The translations under genes were made by a program, and so were the position numbers. Under the pieces are notes generated by a model. That model worked only from the letters and a program-made list of their open reading frames with translations, made no database searches and had not been told where the DNA came from. Shown here one piece after another: positions 56,116-64,000 of a stretch of 64,000 nt of DNA. This DNA comes from Apoda limacodes (lineage: Eukaryota > Arthropoda > Insecta > Lepidoptera > Limacodidae): contig OX291543.1 of NCBI GenBank assembly GCA_946406115.1, positions 26,500,815-26,564,814 of the forward strand, written 5' to 3'. The first letter of the stretch is position 1. Each line of letters begins with the position of its first letter.

Positions 56116-56889
56116 AGATTGCGTATCTGTTTCAGAGATGATACAGATTTAGAGAAGAGAAGAGAAAAGCTATGGTCGTTGTAAAGCAGTGCATATTAAT
56201 ATATTCGCATTACCTCATTACCTTAAAAAAAATACAGTATTTTTATGCCACCTTCCACAATTAGTTTTTGAAAAAATATTGACAATGTGAATAGCTTATG
56301 CGCAGCAACACACTGAACCAAATAACTGTATTATTAAATACATTTTCATCAGTATTTTATAGTGCTTTGCTGTGGAATATTTATGAACTAAGATTTTTTT
56401 TATTACTCATAAAATTTTTACAATTTTTTCTCCTTCCACGTGTTTTCTTCAAACATTTAGTAATTAAGTCAGGTTTATTAAGGGTGATAGTTAGTTATTA
56501 TAAAATAAATGTGTAATATGTATTATTATAATTATTGTATAAGAATAGGCAGCACTACGCAAAATGAATGTAGATTGTGATAACGGAGGATTAGAATTCA
56601 AATCCCAACCTTACAATTTAATCTGTTTGTAGGTATGTGTATATGTTTGATCATAAGTTAAAGATTGGCACAAATATACGCAATAAGCAATGAAATTGAG
56701 TAAAAATCATGAATTTATCAACGTTAAGCGAAGCTTTGTCTTTTTGTAGCGTTTGCTTTAATTCAAGAAGGAGGTCAATTTAAATCAAAACTTGTATTTT
56801 CCAGTCAAATGAAGTCGCCGTCAAAAGCTAGTTACTAATAAAAAGCTACAAAGCCTACCGAATGAGACAACCCAGCTTTTAATTAGTGA
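56116..56889. other. AT-rich non-coding stretch
   Basis: The Leu/Phe-rich frame at 56298-56516 is considered chance. Nothing else is recognised. Confidence 0.35.
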
Positions 56890-57130
56890 CCGCGCCGAAT
56901 GCCGCCTCTACACGGACGTAAAAAGAACACAAAGCAAACATTAAGTAAAGAGAGCGAAAGAGCGGCGAAGAGCGCTTATTAGCGCTGTGACAGAAGCCGT
57001 TTTATCGCTCGCGAGCGTGCCTCGTCGCACATTCCGATCGCTTCGACCCGCGACCGCAGCTTTATGAGCCTACTTTAATGACAAACAGTTACGACCGGGA
57101 AGAGAGACCAGCGATTTTACTATCGAAGTT
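56890..57130. promoter_or_regulatory. GC-rich, CpG-containing island of unknown role
   Basis: accgcgccgaatgccgcctc, cgctcgcgagcgtgcctcgt and cgcttcgacccgcgaccgca stand out from the AT-rich surroundings, followed by tttatgagcctactttaatg. It has no long frame and no repeat-family motif that I know. A promoter, an enhancer or an untranslated exon are all possible; nothing in the sequence decides between them. Confidence 0.25.
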
Positions 57131-57571
57131 TAATCAGTAGGATGTTTGTTTTGTGAGAGGTACTAAATCTTTTATTAAATCTGTTATTAGATCATTATAC
57201 GTAGTGTTCTTTTATAACATTATATTATGTTGGTTAAATTATATTATATTCTGCATTGTCGGTAACATTTTTCGTAATATAAAAAACCACACAACATTTA
57301 GACCTATCATTTTATGAATCTTTTTTATTAATTAGTTGTCTTTAGTTATTTTTTTATGCGTTAAAAAGCGTAGGTACGTTGTTTGGTGCAGTTTGGGTAC
57401 CAGCGTGCAGCGACTAGATTTTTGTACAATGAATCCTAAAATGCACATACACGTCTCGCGGTGAATCTATGTTGTAAGATAACTATGTAAACTTACTATT
57501 TCCTATCCTGAAATAGACTTGTGTGTGTACTTTCACTAACACATACTCTCACATACACCAACCGAAAATAC

Positions 57572-57600
57572 TTTGTTGGTTTTGACTCAAAACCAACAAA
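57572..57600. other. Perfect 14-bp inverted repeat with 1-nt spacer
   Basis: TTTGTTGGTTTTGA, then C, then TCAAAACCAACAAA. Another half-site word, ttgttggtt, follows at 57604-57612. Role unknown. Confidence 0.7.
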
Positions 57601-57944
57601 TTATTGTTGGTTGCTTTACTCTTACGTATCTAAGTGTTGTTATCAACCGTGAAATATAGATATAACATCAATTATGCTGTTAACGTATACATTTTAGTAC
57701 TAATATGGCTTATAGATGAGATATTGACAATGGCAATCAATATAATAAATAAGATTTATCGCGGTAACGTCAATTGTTGAAGCGAAATTGGCATTAAGTA
57801 GTTGTTACGAAACCATACATAAAAAACAGAACGACAATCGTGAGCATAATAAGCGGGTTTTCGGGTGACATCAGTCTTTTAGGGTAAAATGCAGCATCCA
57901 ATAGACAATTTTTAATCGATTTGATATTTCCTACGACTACGCCT

Positions 57945-58010
57945 GTCTGGTCTCTCCGTCTGTCTTTCTCCCTGCCTGTTTGCCTGTATGTCTGTCTGTC
58001 TATCTGTCCG
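57945..58010. repeat. (CTGT)n-type simple repeat
   Basis: Imperfect runs of gtctgtct with tgcctgtttgcctgtatg inside. It may mark a decayed transposon head of the kind that carries such runs at 1.45 and 61.4 kb. Confidence 0.7.
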
Positions 58011-59507
58011 ACCTTTCGAGGACCTTTTAAAGCGTAATATGTATGTATAGTGCTTAATTTTCATAGTATGAGTTATCATAACAGAGGAGATATACATACA
58101 AAATATATGACAAGCTTCAAACTTCCAGTGATTGTAGTATATATACTGTGAAGTAAAAAAACACCCACCACTTTTATTTTTGCGGGGCACTGCTCTTTCA
58201 CAGAGTAGCAGAGTAAGAGGGTGACTTGATTTCCGGTACAGGAGAACTGAGAAGAACGTTTTTATACCGATCGAGAGTCCCCACGAGTATAGATATTTCT
58301 GGGACGATACGTAAACGGGGCTCTGCAGGAGTGGAACATTCTTCTTGCAACGAAGCAACGGACTGACCGGTTTTTAAGCACAGAGATAGAAGGAAGGGGG
58401 AAACATAAAGATTCCATCAGATTTTTCAGTGGTTAAAACTGAAATGCACTATTATTGCAAGTTGCAATAGTGCAATATGATGACTTATTTCTGACCCAGA
58501 AGTAGCTGGAGGGATATAATAAATATAATAAAATAGAATACTTTTATCTCGGTTCATCAAAGAGTTTACGTATGAATAAATCTTTCGGCTATTGGTTAAA
58601 CCGATATTGTTATTCGTTAACTTTTATCACATCAAATAAGCAACGACTGAATCGATAAATCCGCGGATTTTTTATACTAATTCTTTTTCTGTATTTTGGT
58701 CTTCGGGATGTCTATTACAAGTAGAGTCGTTAATATTCAATAATTTATCGCCGATATTCATCTAAAAGTAAAATATTAATTTGCAAAGATTAATTTAATT
58801 AGAACATCAATCAATAGCCGTCATTACTATCATTATCAATCATTGTGTAGTTATTTGAATACATTGCTGACAAAAATAAAAGTAGGTACCCACTAATGAT
58901 TTGACAAAGTACCGCCCGCCGATTTCACCTTTTAAAATTTACGTGCTTTTTCCGTAAGTTCTATCTGAGCGTCTATTGTTTGCTCCATATCTAGTAAGTT
59001 TTTCTGGTGGAGATCATCAAAGAAGTATATAGATATAATATGAACCCCTTGAAATCAGTCCGATTCTCGTTAGCTACCTTATTTGTATAAAAAATACAAA
59101 CCGCAACCCCCACCAAATTTTTGGCGCGGAAGATAAGGAACAAATTCTTTTACAGAAGCATGATAAGGCTAGGTTTCAGATTTCAGTTATATGAGAGAGA
59201 ATAAAAACACGTTAAAAAAAAGTGACAATAAAAGAGAACAAAAGCATTTTATAGCTACCGTAGCCAAGTACTTTGGTATTGTAATATTGAAACTCATATA
59301 GCTTCGGCATCAACTTTTTTAGAATTAAATGGCCAAACTGCAAAAATGGAACCCTTATAATTTCGTTACCTCTATCCGTCTAATTCCTCCGTCCTTGTAT
59401 CGATTCTGATAGAATCTCACAGAAAGGTGTAGGTACTATGTTAGCCGCCATATTGTTTTGGAATAAAATAGAGCACAATAATTTACAAAGCTCTCCGTAG
59501 GTACATA

Positions 59508-60420
59508 AAGAGAAACCGATTCGGGGCGCCTCACAGCGTTCTTCGAACAAACGAATTTCCCACTTTTTTTTGACACTTAAAAGTCAAAAAAGTCAAAAGT
59601 CAAAATGGTTTATTCAAATAAGGATTTTACAATCACTTTTGAATCGTCAAAGTTATAAAATATTATTTTTTGAACCCTCCCACCTTCCCGCCGGTTCACA
59701 ATGTTGTTGATTTCTACCGAGAAGAATCCGGCAAGAAACTCGATAGTTACTCTTTTAAAAACACTTAAATAAACTAAAATACAATTAATGTTTTAACTAA
59801 AAGATTTTTAGTCGTACAATTTTATGTTATTTCCATTTTAATTTGGTTTACCTATGCATCCTGTAATTGAGCATCATCAGTCCCAAGGATTTTTATCATT
59901 TACATAGTCTGAAATATTGTAATATGCCTTTTTACAAAGTACCTGCTTGATAAAAGATTTAAATTTACTTATTGATAGATTTTGAATTTTATTGGGAACT
60001 TTGTTGTAAAAGTGTATACATTGCCCCATAAAAGAGTTACTTATTTTGTGTAGACGTGTATCATGCACCAACAGCTTATTTTTACTTCTAGTATTTACTT
60101 TGTGAACGTCACTTTTCTTGCGTCACTTACAAATCAAACACCATGAAATTTTAAAGACGTACTCTAATATTAAATATCTAGGTCTGCAGTGCCAGTTCTC
60201 AATTAAATTATAAAGTATTCTATATAAATGATAAATAAGATTAAAATTTAATAAAAACTTTATTTAAGAATTTGGCAAACCAGACATAACTGATCGGCTT
60301 GAGATCATACCTACAAAATTTCACAGTATTTAATCAGTAAATGTCCAAAACAAGTAGGAATTCTCGTTTGTATGAAACACGCTGTGAAGCGCCATGAATC
60401 GTATCCTCTTAAAGCAGGGT
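59508..60420. mobile_element. Second copy of the long-TIR MITE, interrupted by a LINE
   Basis: The left arm (aagagaaaccgattcgggg, cgcctcacagcg, caaacgaatttcccac) ends near 59579. The right part resumes at 60130 with caaatcaaacaccatgaaat and runs to the inverted arm (cgtttgtatgaaacacgctg, tgaagcgccatgaatcgtat, cctctt). Removing 59580-60129 leaves about 363 bp, the length of the copy at 24062-24424, and aligns with it in order. Confidence 0.75.
59580..60123 (-). pseudogene. Jockey-type LINE 3' fragment inserted in the MITE
   Basis: On the minus strand the frame reads KSDVHKVNTRSKNKLLVHDT, RLHKISNSFMGQCIHFYNKV, PNKIQNLSISKFKSFIKQVL and CKKAYYNISDYVNDKNPWD. This is the conserved C-terminus of Jockey-type reverse transcriptases (the HFYNK-P...KFK...L..KAYY...DY motif order), with its natural stop near 59877. 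The 3' UTR ends in a run of tttgac units at about 59580-59612 in place of poly-A. A 6-bp target duplication, cactta, flanks it at 59574-59579 and 60124-60129. It is 5'-truncated, but the remaining codons are open, so the insertion is fairly young. Confidence 0.8.
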
Positions 60421-61114
60421 TTCTCAACCTTTTTGAAGTCGCGACTCCCTCACGACTTGCGAAAATCTTCACGCCTCCCTTACTAAAATTTAGTTAATTT
60501 ACTAAAAACCATTACTACTTTTTGGAAAAAAGAATTCTTGTAAAATTCTTCTAGAACTTTTATAAGAAGCTAAAGGTATTTTTTTTATTTTCAAATGCTT
60601 CGCTGGTTGAGAAACGCCGTCTTAAAGTGAAAGACGTAGAAATTTATTTTGCGCATCCTATGTAGTGTGTCGTTGGAAAGGTCTTTCGAAATGCATTTAT
60701 AGTTTGCGAATAACCTTTTACTTCAAATTTTGCTAGTAAATTTGCTTCTTAAGAAAATAATGATAATTAGGTAACCTTTATACCTAAGTGCTTTCTTTTG
60801 CTGTTTTTCGGAACCCTAACTTAATGCGTGTACGACACCACCACTAGGAGCATTGTAACATGGTTACAGGTACGTTTTAGATATAGTGTGAAAATGGCGG
60901 TGTTAAGTAGTGAAATTGAAAATGTTTAGGTGTTGCATTGACAAAGTTTAGTTTTCTACGAACTTTAAAGTATAACAAGATGTAATAAAAACCGGCCAAA
61001 TGTACTACGGGCTAGCGTCATTACAATTTTAAATTATCCGTATCAACGCCGTCTAGTTAAACTAGTCTAGACTACTGAGTGAAACAGTAACTTTTTTGTT
61101 TAGTGGAAAAGATA
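60421..61114. other. Non-coding stretch with a repeat-tail fragment
   Basis: At about 60805-60840 cggaaccctaacttaatgcg and tgtacgacaccacc match the tail family seen at 32.35 kb. The sequence at 60415-60480 (gcagggtttctcaacctttt, gactccctcacgacttgcg) also resembles a known insect repeat word. No gene is supported. Confidence 0.35.
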
Positions 61115-61265
61115 TTCAAAGTTAAGCAACGTCGGGCTTGCACTGTAATTGGATGGGCGCCCGCCTAGCGGCACACTTTTTGTTCTTGTTTGTGTTCGTA
61201 AGTTACGTAACTGGTGGTACAGAACCCACGGTGCGCGAGTCCAACTTGCACTTAACCATTTTTTT
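61115..61265 (+). mobile_element. 5S rRNA-headed SINE-like element
   Basis: tcaaagttaagcaacgtcgg followed by aattggatgggcgcccgcct is the internal promoter region of 5S rRNA. It continues into ggtggtacagaacccacggt, gcgcgagtccaacttgcact and a T run, the tail shared with 1-35 and 62.0 kb. Head and tail together make a SINE of the 5S-derived type. The frame at 61138-61344 is not a gene. Confidence 0.6.
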
Positions 61266-61369
61266 TGTAGTTAGTCAACCTTACAAAATATCTTTGATAA
61301 ACTATCGTAGGGGGTCATGTAAACCATTGATTGAGACCGAATAATTTTTTTTAATTTGGATTTATCATA

Positions 61370-62045
61370 AAGGGATGACGTTAAGGATTCCGTACCTTAA
61401 AAGGAAAAAATGAACCCTTTGTTGTCTGTCTGTCTGTGTGTCTGACTGTCTGTGTGTCTGACAAGACCCTTTTACTTAGAAACGCGTGAAGGTATCAAGT
61501 TAAAATTTATAACAAATACTAAGATCAACGGTCTCCTAAAGCTGTAAAAATCAAGCATCTAAGTCTACGCAATAAAAAAATACGTCATTTTGTCGCATAT
61601 TTTAGCATTCACAAATATATCAAAACCTATGGGGTACTTCCCCTTTATCATGAAATTTGACACGAAGCAAGGTCTTACATCAAAAATATTGGAAAATCCG
61701 TAATTTGTAGTTACACATTAACGAAACCGTTTGTCTGTCTGTTTGTCAAAACCGTTTTACTCAAGAACATGTGGAGGTATCAAATACTAATGTCTACGGT
61801 CACTTCAAGTTGAAAAAAAATCATATACGATCGTTTTTGTCGCATACTGTAACACAATTAAATCAAAACCTATCGGTACGGAAATTTGGCAAGTAGCAAG
61901 ATATTAACACAAATATAGGAAAAACTCCAAAAACTGATAATTAACCTACGAGACTTGATCACATAATGAAAAAACTCTATACTTATAATAAGTATGTACG
62001 AAACTCTCGATGCGCGAGACTCGCACTAAGCCGGTTTTTTTTTAA
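61370..62045 (+). repeat. Interspersed repeat with two tandem diverged units and the shared tail
   Basis: Begins ggattccgtaccttaaaagg, then gtctgtctg runs. Unit 1 (about 61425-61725) and unit 2 (about 61730-61950) share caagacccttttactta/caaaaccgttttactcaaga, gaaggtatcaa/gaggtatcaa, tttgtcgcata and caaaacctat. It ends with gatgcgcgagactcgcacta and agccggttttt, the same tail as at 1-35. No coding sequence is present. The class is uncertain. Confidence 0.55.
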
Positions 62046-62421
62046 CTTGTAATGCTACATTGTCAGTAAATATGATAACACTTTATCATAATATATCTGA
62101 TAAACGAAACACACGTATGCTTATAGATTTAACAAATTTATCAATTATTAATATAACATTTTTTTATTTGAAAGCAACGCTAACAAAACTAATAATGGTA
62201 GTTCATTAATTGAGCGAAACTGGTAATAATTTGTTGGTCTACAAATTTAATTTAATGCTTTAATGGCATAATGGAATTCTATCACATTTTTTTATTTAAT
62301 TAATTCAACAATTAGGTAAATATGATGAATCAAAAACAATTTATTGTGAAATATCTCAAATACCTGAGACTCTGGAATTCTTATTTTAAATATTTAAACG
62401 TACGCAAATGGTTTCGCAGGT
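62046..62421. other. AT-rich non-coding stretch
   Basis: Nothing recognised between the repeat tail and the TIR element that follows. Confidence 0.4.
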
Positions 62422-62885
62422 CTTTAGGCCGAGCGCGCATCACGAATTTGCGTCGTGCGATAATTGTGTCGCAGAAATATAACATATAGACTTGATATGG
62501 CAGTGCGCGCATATACGACATGAAAATCGCAGCGATTTTAAAATTGTGATTTGTCACATTTTGCCGCGACGGATTGCGATGCGATTGTCGCAAAACTAAT
62601 TGCAACATGTGTAGTTGTATAGACTCGCGCACACTGCGATAATTAAATCTCAGGGCGCGGCGCCTAATATAAACCTTTGATATATCTTTTAGCTGTAAAA
62701 GGATGGGTCCAGTATTGTCAAATTCTTTTTTTCTTCCTCCATCTCTTACGAAGTCCATGTTGAGAATAAACTATCTGACGACTTTTTAATCACAGTGCGC
62801 GTAGTGAATTTTCTGCGATATTTTACAGCCTGATTTTAAAATCGTGTCACAAAGAAACAAATCGTGATGCGCGCTCGGCCTTAAA
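62422..62885. mobile_element. Non-autonomous TIR transposon, about 464 bp
   Basis: The left end ctttaggccgagcgcgcatc, continuing acga, is mirrored by the right end tcgtgatgcgcgctcggcc, then ttaaag. The interior has many tgcgat/atcgca words (ttgcgatgcgattgtcgcaa). TTAA adjoins the right TIR and TTAG the left, which would fit a TTAA target with one mutation (piggyBac-like), but this is uncertain. The 125-codon minus-strand frame at 62381-62758 runs out of the element and has no recognised domain. Confidence 0.65.
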
Positions 62886-63768
62886 GTCTCTTTAGAAGAG
62901 ACAAACCAGAGACAAGGCTTTGGCTGTACTACGGTAAAGTAATATCATTCAAACAGGCTGTACAATATGGGAATACAGTAGCCTTGGTAATGAGTTTTGG
63001 CAGCACATGTCTCGAGGGCATAGATTTTTATCACTACATGATATCAATACTCTTCTAACACAGTGCAGCCCAAGAGCTCTGGCTTCAGAAAATATACACA
63101 GAAAATAGTATTCAGTAATAAAAAACGAGTTGATTTACTTTATAACTTCTCCAATATATCGGGCAGCATAAATCACTATAAATCATAATACACAACCTTG
63201 AAATGTCGTACTGACTTGATATGAATAAAATTTTGTATCAATGCTTGGACGATAACAAAGAAATAAAAGTTTATAATAATATATAGATCGTTTTTATAAA
63301 CTTACCTTATCCTGTAGGACTATTGAATAACGACGACCTCTGCCGATTCTTTTGTAAAATCAAACATCACTAAAAAAAACATAAGTCTAAAACGCTCGAC
63401 TATCAATCCAATAGTGCTCATCACGTACATCTTCCTTCCTCATATCTCAAAGATAAACGATAGATTAGACAAAAAACACAACATTTTTGATATTGTAATC
63501 GTAACTAGTAATTTATTTTATGATCATTATCAAGGAATTTGATATCAGTCTTTGGACAGAACAGAGTTGCTCCGAAATCATAGACAAGACTTGGTAGGGA
63601 AACATGGGATATGGTGAACTATGGGGTACAGTTGATTGTTCACATTTATTGCGTTGACACACGTGCGCTTTAGATAAGATAGATAGCTCTCTATCAAACC
63701 GGCATGTGTCCAACTTGCCACAATATCTGAGCCGAAAAACACGCTGCAGTCCAAGAGTCAGTAGGTAT
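62886..63768. other. Non-coding stretch with no identified gene
   Basis: A word pair near 63085-63120 (gcttcagaaaatatacacag, aaaatagtattcagtaataa) is similar to the window's last 50 bp, suggesting that one repeat occurs twice. The 95-codon minus frame at 63513-63800 overlaps the inverted repeat that follows and is not accepted. Confidence 0.35.
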
Positions 63769-63888
63769 AGCACAACAAACTTTTCTGACCCGGTGGTCAA
63801 ACATCAAAACTACAGAGGCCATATTCAAATACTGTGAACTTACGTGACACTTGCGACAGACACTGGGTCAGAAAAATTTGTTGCACTG
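63769..63888. repeat. Inverted repeat, part of an element that may run off the window
   Basis: agcacaacaaacttttctga followed by cccgg on the left is mirrored by gggtcagaaaaatttgttgc on the right, with a spacer of about 70 bp. The arms are about 25 bp. It may be a hairpin-forming terminus or a pair of transposon ends. Confidence 0.5.
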
Positions 63889-64000
63889 TAAGATATAGCA
63901 CTTCACATGGGCGCCGACATGCAAGATTGTTTATTTCCAACCCTCTCCCTTCTTCCCTCTGCTTCGAAAAATACATGCAGAAAATATTAATTAGTAATAA
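63889..64000. other. Window end, repeat-like sequence
   Basis: cttcgaaaaatacatgcaga and aaatattaattagtaataa resemble 63085-63120. No gene is seen. Confidence 0.35.

Larger units (their letters stand above)
57131..59507. other. Non-coding stretch with simple repeats and a palindrome
   Basis: Contains the perfect palindrome at 57572-57600 and a CTGT-type simple repeat at 57945-58010. The 148-codon minus-strand frame at 57912-58358 ends in the translated simple repeat and has no domain. At about 59330-59430 a fragment (atggaacccttataatttcg, tccgtctaattcctccgtcc) resembles a common lepidopteran repeat head. Confidence 0.35.

Noticed and set aside
57912..58358. 148-codon frame on the minus strand, one of the longest outside transposons
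   Set aside because: The C-terminal quarter is the translation of a CTGT simple repeat (RQTDIQANRQ) and no part shows a known domain or balanced codon pattern.
62381..62758. 125-codon minus-strand frame
   Set aside because: It crosses the boundary of a TIR element and has no recognised domain; the element is clearly non-autonomous.
63513..63800. 95-codon minus-strand frame at the right end
   Set aside because: Overlaps an inverted repeat and shows no domain; too little context at the window edge.
1..64000. CRISPR arrays, operons, bacterial-type promoters and endogenous viral genes
   Set aside because: No spaced direct repeats, no gene clusters and no viral structural or polymerase motifs were seen; everything recognisable fits an insect nuclear genome.

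Overview
The window looks like intron and intergenic DNA from a butterfly or moth (Lepidoptera). It is very AT-rich, has almost no long reading frames, is full of short taggtacctac-type strings, and carries repeat families typical of lepidopteran genomes: Helitron-like elements ending in CTAG, CR1/Jockey-type LINE tails, tRNA-headed SINEs and 5S-rRNA-like heads. The organism call is inference from these features; no species can be named.

Only one host coding exon is well supported. It lies on the minus strand at 2508-2947 and encodes an acidic/proline-rich segment plus the start of a PR (PRDF1-RIZ) domain of the MECOM/PRDM16/hamlet type. Both splice sites are visible. No further coding exon of this gene is recognisable, so downstream exons should lie beyond the left edge; upstream exons or the promoter are unidentified, with a GC-rich island at 11.93-12.11 kb as one weak candidate. 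Much of the window may therefore be the 5' intron or upstream region of this transcription-factor gene. A perfect RFX-type X-box 18 bp before an ATG at 39.48 kb is the only other hint of a host gene start.

The rest is mobile-element remains. 1.1-1.7 kb: two Helitron-like copies in inverted orientation. 6-19 kb: several 3' tails of one CR1/Jockey-like LINE, SINE fragments, short tandem repeats and GC-rich patches. 20.7-22.0 kb: a longer but dead copy of the same LINE. 24.1 kb: a long-TIR MITE. 27.2-29.9 kb: the largest coding feature, a LINE open reading frame of about 860 codons with reverse transcriptase, a zinc knuckle and a restriction-like endonuclease, broken by one in-frame TAA. 36-37 kb and 40.9 kb: more LINE and Helitron-like debris. 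42.3-42.8 kb: a fold-back element with arms of about 200 bp. 44.2-47.0 kb: a 2.7-kb hAT transposon with intact TIRs and 8-bp target duplication, inserted in a tRNA-like sequence. 48.4 kb: a SINE. 50.5 kb: a 218-bp MITE. 52.8-53.4 kb: a decayed RTE-type LINE. 54.2-54.5 kb: a 64-bp minisatellite. 59.5-60.4 kb: a second copy of the 24.1-kb MITE, interrupted by a Jockey-type LINE. 61-64 kb: 5S-like heads, a tandemly repeated tail family, and further inverted-repeat elements.

I see no ordinary tRNA or rRNA gene, no CRISPR array, no operon and no recognisable endogenous virus. The best candidate for something under-described is the 27.2-29.9 kb endonuclease-bearing LINE; the clearest historical record is in the nested insertions at 44.2-47.0 and 59.5-60.4 kb.
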